Origin: CAMLFJ01 sp040902305
Lineage (GTDB): Bacteria > Methylomirabilota > Methylomirabilia > Rokubacteriales > CSP1-6
Length of the DNA stretch: 64,000 bases
Direction of reading: 5' to 3'
NCBI GenBank assembly: GCA_040902305.1
Contig: JBBDXN010000111.1
Coordinates: 35,828-99,827 of the forward strand
A program made the translations under genes and the position numbers. Within the stretch, counting starts at the first letter, position 1. Each line of letters opens with the position of its first letter. This document shows, piece after piece, positions 41,461 through 49,061 of the stretch. The notes under the pieces were generated by a model. It saw nothing but the letters and a program-made list of their open reading frames with translations, was not told the origin of the DNA and did no database searches.

Positions 41461-41813
41461 CTTCGATGAAGCGATCGGATCCGGGACTGCTCGGCGAGCA
41501 GACGACACCACAACGCCGAGGCGGTCGATTGCGGTGATTGCGGGCCCCCACGCCGCACACCAATAGCTGGGATCATCGCTCACCGCTAGATGTTATCCGC
41601 GAGACCACTTCAGCCCCTCCGGAGCCGCACGCGGAATTGGAAGTCCTCTGTTCTCCGGCGAGTCCTTATAGGGGAATGGACCGACCGGGGACCCGTAAGC
41701 TTCTAGGCTACGGGTGAATCCCCTGGGGGATTCGACCGCAGGCGCGGCTCAGGCCGCCATTGAGCTTGCGTCCCCTGCGCTCTCAGCACCTCGTCAGTGG
41801 AGCAGCATCGAAA

Positions 41814-41962
41814 TATCCAGGTCTGTGTAACGCTGGATGAGGACCAAGGGACTATGCGCAACCCCGTCTGCCCAAAGGCCGCTCCAGCCACATCGCCCCG
41901 GCCACCCCGCCTGGATTATCCGCGCCAAGCCTGCGCAGCGCCGAATTACGCAGACCTGGATA
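41814..41962. mobile_element. 149-bp element with 17-bp terminal inverted repeats (MITE-like)
   Basis: TATCCAGGTCTGTGTAA at 41814-41830 and its complement with one mismatch at 41946-41962 enclose about 115 bases with no coding frame. The length and paired ends are those of a miniature inverted-repeat element or the shrunken relic of an insertion sequence. No target duplication is clear at the borders. The family of the parent transposase cannot be named. The rest of 41461-41993 holds nothing recognisable. Confidence 0.5.
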
Positions 41963-41993
41963 CTTCCAGTTAGCCAGCAAAGGAGCGCACGAA

Positions 41994-42653
41994 ATGACAG
42001 GAGGCCTTCGGAAGTTCGCACTCACCGCGCACGTCAGTCTCGCGGTCGGCTGGATCGGCGCCGTGGCGGCCTATCTGGTCCTGGTTGTTGCTGCGATGAC
42101 CACCAAAGGTACTCACACGTTGCGAGCTGCCTGGATCGCCATGGAGCTGATCGGTTGGTACCTGATCGTCCCACTGGCCCTAGCGTCGTTGCTTACCGGC
42201 CTTGTCATGGCGTTGGGTACGCCGTGGGGTTTGTTCCGGCACTATTGGACGATCATCTCGCTCATCTTGACCGTCATCGCCACGGCCGTCTTGCTGCAAC
42301 ACATGCAGACAGTGAGCACTTTCGCAAGCGTGGCCGCTGACGGCAGCGTCGATGTCGGTGGGCTGCGTGGTGCGCTACCGGGCGAACTCCTTCATGCGGG
42401 CGTCGGCCTGCTCATATTGCTTGTGATCAATGCGCTGAATGTCTACAAGCCGATGGGCATGACCGCGTATGGCTCGCGCAGGGCATCGGAAGCTGCCTGG
42501 CGTTCTCGGTCGCCGCATGTCGATCGTTCAGAGCCGAGCCGTGGGTCGGTCGCGGTGACGCCGTTTTGGGTGCGTGTGCTCGGATTCCACGCTCTCGGCT
42601 TTGCGGTTCTGTTTGTGATCATGCACCTCGTCGGGCGTGGCGGCCTCCATTGA
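41994..42653 (+). CDS. DUF2269-like integral membrane protein
   Basis: 219 aa with four main membrane helices and a fifth near the C-terminus. Signs include LTAHVSLAVGWIGAVAAYLV, ELIGWYLIVPLALASLLTGL, GTPWGLFRHYWTIISLILTV and HAGVGLLILLVINALNVYKP. Conserved His residues within helices resemble DUF2269 proteins and may hold haem or metal. AAGGAG lies before the ATG. It stands alone between the MITE-like element and an SDR fragment. Function unknown. Confidence 0.75.
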   Translation: MTGGLRKFALTAHVSLAVGWIGAVAAYLVLVVAAMTTKGTHTLRAAWIAMELIGWYLIVPLALASLLTGLVMALGTPWGLFRHYWTIISLILTVIATAVLLQHMQTVSTFASVAADGSVDVGGLRGALPGELLHAGVGLLILLVINALNVYKPMGMTAYGSRRASEAAWRSRSPHVDRSEPSRGSVAVTPFWVRVLGFHALGFAVLFVIMHLVGRGGLH

Positions 42654-42739
42654 GCATGGTCGGCATGTCGGGCTTCCATCCCATGCTTGTCGCGGAGTCC
42701 GACGCGGTTTGTGGTCACGGTAGGAAGAGAAGTTTGAGA

Positions 42740-43112
42740 ATGCTGGCTAATGGCCTTCTCCCAGGGGCATGAGCTGGCGCCGCACCAGTCGACGGCCGTG
42801 GCGATCACTCCCGGGTGGCTTCGGTCGGAGATGATGCTGGACGCCTACAACGTCACCGAGGACTCCTGGCGGGCCGCGGCCGCCCCGCCGGGCTTCGCGG
42901 TGTCCGAGTCGCCACGCTACGCGGGCCGCGCCGTCGCCGCAGTGGCCGCCGACCCAGGGCGTCACCGGTGGAACCAGCGGTCGGTGACCTCGGCTCAGCT
43001 CGCGACGGAGTACGGATTCACGGATATCGACGGCTCGCGTCCCGACGTGTGGCGATACAACGAGGCGGTCGAGCGCGGCAACCGAGACGCCAGCCCGGGC
43101 GACTACCGCTAG
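42740..43112 (+). pseudogene. Short-chain dehydrogenase (SDR), C-terminal fragment
   Basis: The frame reads AFSQGHELAPHQSTAVAITP, GWLRSEMMLDAYNVTEDSWR, ISESPRYAGRAV-like SESPRYAGRAVAAVA, SAQLATEYGFTDIDGSRPDV. This is the end of an SDR with the PGWLRSEMM block that follows the active site. The Rossmann TGxxxGIG and YxxxK parts are absent, so about 60 per cent of the gene is missing at the 5' side. Confidence 0.75.
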
Positions 43113-43290
43113 GGCACGAAGAACGCGATGCTTCGGGCGAGCCTGAACGTCGACCTCGCTCGGCACCAGCGGGCAGGAGAGCCCGATCAGAATTCTTCTG
43201 GAGTGGGTGATCGCCGCATGTAGGCGAACTGCACTACCCGGAGCCGATCATCGGCAACACGGCAGCCCGAACAAGGTTAGACTGGAGATT

Positions 43291-43512
43291 ATGAGACGAA
43301 AAGATCGCGATATCATCCGGACCTACTCGCGGGCCCAGTTCGTGGCCAAGCTGCGGCGGCTGGCGGACGCGATAGAAGAACGCTCACCGTTCACGATCCA
43401 GGTCGCGGGGGACCGCCTTCGCGTTCCCGCCGATGTCCGGTTCAACATCGAGCACGAGAGAACGGGCTCGAAGGACGAGGTGGAGTTCCAGGTGATCTGG
43501 GACCGGAGATGA
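43291..43512 (+). CDS. Amphi-Trp domain protein
   Basis: 73 aa: TYSRAQFVAKLRRLADAIEE, PFTIQVAGDRLRVPADVRFN, then EVEFQVIWDRR. This is the whole amphi-Trp domain, a small fold with a helix and amphipathic strands ending in a conserved Trp, found widely in archaea and bacteria without known function. The ATG at 43291 follows GGAG. It stands alone in a gene-poor stretch. Confidence 0.8.
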   Translation: MRRKDRDIIRTYSRAQFVAKLRRLADAIEERSPFTIQVAGDRLRVPADVRFNIEHERTGSKDEVEFQVIWDRR

Positions 43513-44398
43513 ACACCCCGGAGAGCGAACGGGGTCAGCAAGGCGCGACATTCCTGAGCCGGCGTGTGCTCCCCAAGGGGTTCACGAGCACGTTCGGCCG
43601 GGCCGCGTGACGCGCTCGCCCCCACTCAGCTGCGTCAGCATCTCGGCATGAGAGCCTGGTGGGGCTTCTCGCTGGACTTCGTGCCACGTCTCTCCGGGGG
43701 GGGGGTGCGCTGTGGCATCGGCTCTTGGGCTCCCGGCGGGGTCTGAAAAATGCACATTACGTCACGGGGGGGCCGGCGGCCACCGGCGGGGCGACCGCCG
43801 CGGCAAGGGGCTAATGTTGCCTATGCTCCCGACCAATTTACGAATCAGGCCGCCTTGGCCACTTCGGTAGCGAGGGCTTGCTCCTGACACTCTGCCCAAC
43901 CAGCCTGGTTGACTCGAACTCTACTCGGACCGAATCATCCGTCAATATCGGTTCTGATTCGGCATCATCAAGTCATGTCGACGCCACGAAGGCTGCGAAA
44001 TATAGCGGATACCAACAGATCATCCGTCCGGGTCGGGTGATGGCGGCGGGTCTGAAAATCCTGGTGTCGGCGGGTCAATCCCGTCCCAGCCCACCATTTC
44101 GTTTTCAATCCGGGCGCCGAGTTCCGCGGCGCTGACCCTCGCGATCGGCCCGTCACCATCGGCTGACTTTGCCGGCACTTTGGCGGTTCTCATCGGGCCC
44201 CCCACGGCGCCGTCGAGGCGACCTCAGCGCGATGAGGAGGTCGCGCAAGTTCGCCGGCACCAGCGGCCGGGCGCTGGACGGCGAGGCCGCCCGCGGCGGC
44301 GTTGCCGGTCTTGAGCTGGCCCTTCGCCTCCTCATTGCCACGGTTGCCGACCTGCTCATGGTCGAGCCGATCCTCGCGCACCTCGCGCGTGCGCTGCG
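43513..44398. other. Gene-poor stretch with AT-richer patch and a 10-G run
   Basis: No gene is supported in about 880 bases. A run of ten G at 43696-43705 and local composition changes (AT-richer at 43820-43990) suggest foreign or poorly assembled DNA. A degenerate tRNA-Phe 3' half lies at 44046-44095. A frame at 44231-44400 has hydrophobic stretches but no recognisable family or ribosome site. Confidence 0.5.
44046..44095 (+). pseudogene. Degenerate 3' half of a tRNA-Phe-like gene
   Basis: CGGGTCTGAAAATCCTGG carries a GAA anticodon loop (CTGAAAA). TGTCGG then GCGGGTCAATCCCG forms a T-arm with the loop GTCAATC, and CCAGCCCACCA is the acceptor 3' strand with CCA. The anticodon stem has a mismatch and no 5' half (D-arm, matching acceptor) precedes it. 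A 3' tRNA fragment is what site-specific integration of a mobile element typically leaves, and toxin-antitoxin and helicase genes follow. Confidence 0.5.
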
Positions 44399-44787
44399 CT
44401 ATTCGCTTTCGAGTCTGGCGACGATATCCGCGAACCGGTCGATCGGATCGAGACGCTCGAGCGCTTCGAGCACCCGGTCCATGTCGAGAGCGACATACTC
44501 ATGGATCAGGACGCTGCGAAAGCCGGGCAAGCGCTCGAGCTCTCGAACGACCTCTGTGGGAAACCGTGTGTCCGCCGCGAGATTCCGCACCGCCTGCGTA
44601 TAGTCCTCGAAGCGTTGCCCTCGGCGGGCCGAGATCTCGCCCGCGATATCGATCACGACCTGGCAAACCGTGAGTGGAGTGACAGGTCGCGCTCCAGCGC
44701 TTCTCGCGCCGGAACGCGCGGCCGGAGCCGTCGCAGATGGTCGAGGTACCGTCGCAGCTCGGCGAGGCGCTCGACCAAATAGGTCAT
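44399..44787 (-). pseudogene. hepT: HepT (HEPN/DUF86) toxin, frameshifted by internal deletion
   Basis: The N-terminus is in one frame (MTYLVERLAELRRYLDHLRR, REALERDLSLH) and the C-terminus in another (LTVCQVVIDIAGEISARRGQ, RSVLIHEYVALD). The latter has the HEPN ribonuclease motif Rx4HxY (RSVLIHEY). The two parts abut at about 44688-44695 with some six to eight residues of the usual family missing, so a deletion has removed the loop and shifted the frame. The toxin should be dead. Its cognate nucleotidyltransferase, upstream with overlapping ends, is intact. Confidence 0.8.
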
Positions 44788-45239
44788 CGCCGGACGGTCG
44801 CGAACTTGAGCTGACGAGTGCGGCGGAGGAAGGGCTCGATGTCGGCGGCGCGGAGCTGCACGTCCCGGACGAACGCATGCTCCCGCTCCGGATCGGAGCA
44901 CAAAATGCGCGTCCCGGCGGTGACGATATGCCGGGCCAGCAGCGGGGGCGCGTCGTTCAGGACGACGAGATCGATCTGGCTCGTCCCGAGCGCCCCGCCG
45001 AGCAGCGTCGAGAGCTTCAATCGCTCCTCGAAGCGCGCCCTCGCCGTCGGAAAGGCCTCCCACTCGAGCAGGACGGCCACATCGATGTCGCTCTCGCGGT
45101 GAGCGCGCCCGGCGGCGTGGCTGCCGAAGAGGTACGCGCATACCAATCCGGGCGAACGGAGGTCGACGAGCGCACGGGCGAGGGTCGCGCGCACGTCCGA
45201 GGTCGCTCTGTCCAATCGCGTCTCCTTCCCGAGAGGCAT
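44784..45239 (-). CDS. mntA: MntA-type nucleotidyltransferase antitoxin
   Basis: 151 aa. Minimal nucleotidyltransferase with the GSx10DxD motif (YLFGSHAAGRAHRESDIDVA) and a third Asp in QIDLVVLN. In MntA-HepT systems this enzyme AMPylates the HEPN toxin's Tyr and neutralises it. Its stop overlaps the hepT start on the minus strand, the normal coupling. The ATG at 45239 is the first with the domain complete; no strong ribosome site is seen. With HepT broken it is an orphan antitoxin. Confidence 0.88.
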   Translation of the reverse strand: MPLGKETRLDRATSDVRATLARALVDLRSPGLVCAYLFGSHAAGRAHRESDIDVAVLLEWEAFPTARARFEERLKLSTLLGGALGTSQIDLVVLNDAPPLLARHIVTAGTRILCSDPEREHAFVRDVQLRAADIEPFLRRTRQLKFATVRR

Positions 45240-45448
45240 TATGGCACACGACGCCGCCGTCGCGGAGGAGGTGACGGGTCGAGGCTTCGGGAGCGTAGGG
45301 ATCGTCCCGTTCACCGGTCGGCGCAGTCAGATCTGGATCGGACGACGAACCTCGGAGTATTCCGGCGGCTCACCGAGGGGTTGCACGTGATCGACGCCGT
45401 GGTGTTCCACCCGGCCCCAAGCAGTTGCCCATCAGAGAACTTCCTCTG

Positions 45449-45483
45449 TTACGCTTGACGTAACGCGTACTGTTGAGTATCCT
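45449..45483 (+). promoter_or_regulatory. Palindromic operator overlapping the higBA promoter
   Basis: GTTACG-CTTGA-CGTAAC is a perfect 6-bp dyad covering the -35 TTGACG (about 45455-45460). A 17-base spacer leads to TATCCT (45478-45483). The higB ATG is 5 bases past the -10, so the mRNA is leaderless. The dyad is the likely HigA autorepression site. Confidence 0.65.
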
Positions 45484-45488
45484 CGGGA

Positions 45489-45709
45489 ATGATCGTCAGC
45501 TATCGAGACAAGCGAACGAGGGAGTTTGCCGCCGGTGCGCGAGTCAAGGCCTTCTCTGGAATCGAACGTTCCGCCCGGTTGAAGAGGCACTGTCTGGGGA
45601 TCGGAAGGATCAGTGCAGCATTCGGATCAACGACCAGTGGCGCATCTGCTTCACGTGGCCGAAGGGCGCGCCCGGGCCGGTCAACGTGGAGATCGTGGAC
45701 TATCACTAG
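45489..45709 (+). pseudogene. higB: HigB toxin, internally deleted and frameshifted
   Basis: The N-terminus MIVSYRDKRTREFAAGARVK, AFSGIERSA is in one frame. The C-terminus ALSGDRKDQCSIRINDQWRI and CFTWPKGAPGPVNVEIVDYH is in another, with the switch near 45570-45580. HigB/RelE proteins normally have about 25 more residues between these parts. A deletion has removed the middle and shifted the frame, so the ribosome-dependent RNase should be inactive. higA follows 10 bases later and is intact. Confidence 0.82.
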
Positions 45710-45719
45710 GGAGAGAGAT

Positions 45720-46040
45720 ATGGCACGCCTTGCAATTCACCCCGGCGAGCATCTCGCTGACGAACTGGAAACGCTCGACATGAGTGCCGCCGAGCTTGCG
45801 CGCCAGCTGAAGGTGCCGACCAATCGCGTCAGCGGGATCTTGAATGGGCAGCGCGGCATTACCGGTGATACGGCGCTACGCCTCGGCCATTTCTTCGGCA
45901 CCAGCCCTGAATTCTGGCTCAACCTCCAGAGTCTCTACGAGCTGCGCCTCGCCGAGCAGCAGGCGGGAGGGAGGATCAGAGCACTGCCTACCCTCAAGCG
46001 CCGACCGGGGAGGGCCGAGCGACATCCCGTCCGCGCGTGA
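45720..46040 (+). CDS. higA: HigA-family antitoxin (HTH)
   Basis: 106 aa, XRE-type helix-turn-helix: RLAIHPGEHLADELETLDMS, AAELARQLKVPTNRVSGILN, ITGDTALRLGHFFGTSPEFW, LNLQSLYELRLAE. This is the HigA/VapI signature. It represses its operon through the upstream dyad and would neutralise HigB. The C-terminal GGRIRALPTLKRRPGRAE replaces the usual short end and may reflect recombination. GAGAGAG lies before the ATG. Confidence 0.92.
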   Translation: MARLAIHPGEHLADELETLDMSAAELARQLKVPTNRVSGILNGQRGITGDTALRLGHFFGTSPEFWLNLQSLYELRLAEQQAGGRIRALPTLKRRPGRAERHPVRA

Positions 46041-46238
46041 CCGGCATGAGGCGAGTCGGGTCATGGTCGCCCTCCCAGGCGAGCTTCCCCGGCAATCGCC
46101 GCGGGGGCGACACACGCTCGCCCTGGCCACCATCTCGCGCAGAGCGAGGTCGACGGCTTGACGCTTTGTGCGGGTACCCGTCGAGCACAGGGCTTGTCTG
46201 AGCGAGCGGTCGTTCAGGACGACGTTGGTCCGATCCAT
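46040..46238 (-). pseudogene. VapB-type antitoxin, frameshifted remnant
   Basis: The minus strand starts MDRTNVVLNDRSLRQALCST, GTRTKRQAVDLALREMVARA, a VapB ribbon-helix-helix. The expected C-terminus RRLPGKLAWEGD is present in a different frame just after. A single-base shift at about 46128-46135 breaks it, and no PIN-domain VapC follows. This is the third decayed toxin-antitoxin locus within 2 kb. Confidence 0.7.
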
Positions 46239-46312
46239 GTGACCTCCCGACTACACCTCATCACGTACCATCACACCGGCTGGTCTGGATTCATGGCGCG
46301 GAGGAGCCTGCG

Positions 46313-47461
46313 TCAGTCCAACATGCGGAGGACGGCGGCCGGATCGACCCGACGCCGGAATCGGACGACCAGCGCCCCGGCAGGAAGATCCGCTTCGGCA
46401 CAGTTCCGATTCTCGTCCATGCACAGGATCAGATTGGACAACCGAGCGCTCCGATATGACGCGAGTTTCCGCGCCACATAGCCGGGCGTCCAGAAGCCCA
46501 CGATCTCCAGGAGCCAGCGTCGCGCCGGATCGGACCGGTGCTGGAGGGCGAAGTCGGGAAAGATGAGCGTGCCGTCAGCCGCTATCGGCTCCGGCTCGCG
46601 TACGACATCCCAGTCCGGCGCAAGCCGCCGGAACTCCCGCGCGAAGCGTTCCTCGACGCGGCTGTCGTATTGACGGGGCGCCGTGGCTGGAAAGATGGGA
46701 TCTCCCGTCCCGAGTTGCAGCGTGAGCCGGCGTCCACCCAGGACGCAGCTCGCCTGGAGGCGGAAGCGCGGACACCATCCAAGCAGAGGGACGAGCTCGC
46801 CGAGTGCGCGACCATAGATCCGGGTGTTCCGGAACAGTGCGAACGGGCCCGAGATCTGCAATGTGGCGCCACCTCGCTCCGATGGCTCGGCGATGGTACA
46901 GATCAGTCCGCGCAACTTGGCGTGGCGGACCAGGGCGCGCGTGTTCCCCTCGACGTCGATCCTGACCTCGGTTGCCTGGAAAAGGAGCGCCTGAACCAGC
47001 GAGAGGTTGGCCCGTAGCGCCAGCTCCATCGCCGATAGGGGCGGCGCCAACGGATCTACGAGGCGTTCGCCGGGCAGGTCCGCGAACAGCGAGTTCTGCA
47101 GGTCCTCTGTCACCACCCCCAGAGAGGCGGCCACCGCCGACAGGACGGCCAGCGGACTGGTCGGGGCCCGGGCCGCCTCCATGAAGACAAGCGCCCGCGC
47201 TCGCCTGGGTGGCACCGCCGCCGTGTTCCGTCGGCCTCGCCGGAGCCGCGTGAGAACCTGGATGGCCAGTCTGAGCTTCGTCGGGGGACTGTCGCAGGGG
47301 AGTGGCTCGCGCAGCCGCGCGTCGAGCTCCCGTTGAGGCCGTCCAACGAACCGGGCGTGCTCCTCGAGGAGGACCCGCAACCAGGGGTGGTCGTGTTCCC
47401 CGAGGAAGTGGGGCACGACGACGGTCCCCGCTACGCTATAGCTGAGCAACCGGTCGGGCAT
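46313..47461 (-). CDS. Bax1-like (DUF790) nuclease, XPB partner
   Basis: 382 aa. Begins MPDRLLSYSVAGTVVVPHFL, continues with a long helical and beta region (SAMELALRANLSLVQALLFQ, LICTIAEPSERGGATLQISG) and ends with a nuclease-like core: ERFAREFRRLAPDWDVVREP, IFPDFALQHR, WLLEIVGFWTPGYVARKLAS. The E...D...ExxGF/W pattern fits DUF790/Bax1, which binds the XPB helicase and cuts DNA near bubbles. The ATG at 47461 overlaps the helicase gene end by 26 bases, so the two are co-translated. The pair suggests nucleotide-excision-like repair or defence. Confidence 0.82.
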   Translation of the reverse strand: MPDRLLSYSVAGTVVVPHFLGEHDHPWLRVLLEEHARFVGRPQRELDARLREPLPCDSPPTKLRLAIQVLTRLRRGRRNTAAVPPRRARALVFMEAARAPTSPLAVLSAVAASLGVVTEDLQNSLFADLPGERLVDPLAPPLSAMELALRANLSLVQALLFQATEVRIDVEGNTRALVRHAKLRGLICTIAEPSERGGATLQISGPFALFRNTRIYGRALGELVPLLGWCPRFRLQASCVLGGRRLTLQLGTGDPIFPATAPRQYDSRVEERFAREFRRLAPDWDVVREPEPIAADGTLIFPDFALQHRSDPARRWLLEIVGFWTPGYVARKLASYRSARLSNLILCMDENRNCAEADLPAGALVVRFRRRVDPAAVLRMLD

Positions 47462-48809
47462 CAAGGGCCAGGCGTCTCCTCTTGGCCTGACCGACCTCGA
47501 TGGTGTCTCGGGTGACGAGCTCATACACGACGGCGCGCTTGCCCTCACTCGGTCGGAGCAACCGGCCTACCCGTTGCACGTGCTCGCGCTCTCCGAGGGC
47601 CCCGCCGACGACCACCGCGACGTCCGCGTCGGGAACGTCGAGCCCTTCGTTGAGCACGCGAGCCGACACGAGCCGTCGGAGGTCGCCCCGACGAAAGCGG
47701 TCAAGAACCTCATCACGCTCTTGGCGGCTGATGTCACAGGTCAGCGGCATCACGAGGCACTCACGCGCAATCGTGTACGCGGTTTCGTTGTCGGCGGTGA
47801 AGATCAGAACTCGGGAGGATCGGTGGCGCTCCAGCAGGGGTCGGATTGCTCGACGCTTGGCGCGGGTGAAGGCGAGGAGTCGTCGCATCTGCCGCCACGC
47901 GGCGAGGACGCGGCGGCCCGCGGGGGTGCGCGCGGAGTGCCGGGTGAAGTCCGCCCAGGTGGTGTCCGGCGCGGCTTGACGGAACTCTCGGTAGGCGACA
48001 TTGAACACCGCACTCAAACTCGCGTAGGCCGAGTGCTCCTCAGGGGAGAGGTCGAGGTGGAGTGTGATCACGTCGAAGCTGGCGAGAAACCCGCCGGCGA
48101 GGTCGGCGATGGCGAGCTCGAAGACGGTCGGCCCCACGAGCTCGCCGAGACGGGTCACGACGCCGGCGGCGCGCGGCGGCGTTGCCGTCAGACCGAGTCG
48201 GGCAGCCGCGATTGCCATCTCCAGGGCCTCATCGCGGAGACCACCGCCGAAGTGATGGACCTCGTCGACGATCAGGAGATCGAAGCGGTGCCCGAGCTGA
48301 TCCATATGCCGGTACCCGCTCTCGAACGTGGCCACCGTCAACGGAGCCAATTGACGGACACCGTCGCCGTAGCATCCAATCGCGCCCTCATATACGGCTC
48401 TGATCTCTCGACACCATTGATCGAGGAGGACGCGAGTCGGGACCAGGCACAAGGCGCTCAGCCCTGTCCGCTGCATGACGGCAAGCGCGAGTCGCGTCTT
48501 GCCGCTCCCCGTGGGGAGCGCGACGACGCCCCGGCGGTGGGCCAGTTCCCAAGCGGACAACGCCGCCTCCTGGTAGGGTCGCAGATCCACGTGCGACCAT
48601 GCGTTCTCCATCGATCGAGGAGGGCGTGGGATGTCCTCGAATCGGGCACCGCCCTCGCGGAGCCAGCGCCGGAGGCCTGGGTAGCGGATGCCGGGTGCCC
48701 GGTACGCGCGGACGCGAGAGTCCCACAGCACTCCCGGCGCCTCCGCGAGGTTCAGGCCCCCGGGGGGATTGGTCAGCAGGATGGTGCCTCGATCGAATGT
48801 CAGCTTCAT
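47436..48809 (-). CDS. XPB/Ssl2-type superfamily 2 DNA helicase
   Basis: 457 aa. N-terminal damage-recognition-like domain (LTFDRGTILLTNPPGGL, RAYRAPGIRYPGLRRWL), then helicase domain 1 with Walker A LPTGSGKT (101-105 GSGKT), DEVH at 182-185 (LIVDEVHHFGGG) and TATPP. Domain 2 has LIFTADNETAY, VSARVLNEGLDVPDADVAVV and HVQRVGRLLRPSEGKRA. It lacks C-terminal eukaryotic extensions, as in prokaryotic XPB. The ATG at 48809 begins the conserved N-terminus. Followed by the overlapping Bax1-like nuclease, it forms the archaeal-type XPB-Bax1 helicase-nuclease pair. Confidence 0.9.
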   Translation of the reverse strand: MKLTFDRGTILLTNPPGGLNLAEAPGVLWDSRVRAYRAPGIRYPGLRRWLREGGARFEDIPRPPRSMENAWSHVDLRPYQEAALSAWELAHRRGVVALPTGSGKTRLALAVMQRTGLSALCLVPTRVLLDQWCREIRAVYEGAIGCYGDGVRQLAPLTVATFESGYRHMDQLGHRFDLLIVDEVHHFGGGLRDEALEMAIAAARLGLTATPPRAAGVVTRLGELVGPTVFELAIADLAGGFLASFDVITLHLDLSPEEHSAYASLSAVFNVAYREFRQAAPDTTWADFTRHSARTPAGRRVLAAWRQMRRLLAFTRAKRRAIRPLLERHRSSRVLIFTADNETAYTIARECLVMPLTCDISRQERDEVLDRFRRGDLRRLVSARVLNEGLDVPDADVAVVVGGALGEREHVQRVGRLLRPSEGKRAVVYELVTRDTIEVGQAKRRRLALDARPVAQL

Positions 48810-49061
48810 CACCGCCACGCCAAGCTCAGGTCCTTGTCGAACACGATAATGGGCACGGGCGGGCGCGCCAATGCCCAAAGACGGATACACGCTATCAAGC
48901 CGGCACGACAGCCTCGTGATCGGCGCGCCCCTTGCCACGGCCCGGCTGTCTGTCCTACCCTGTCCCATCGAGGGCGATACTATGCTGGAGCGCAAGCTGC
49001 TCGGCGACGGCTACACTGCTGCGGACATCGTTCGCGGGTGCCCCTGACGGGTGCCCCTGAG

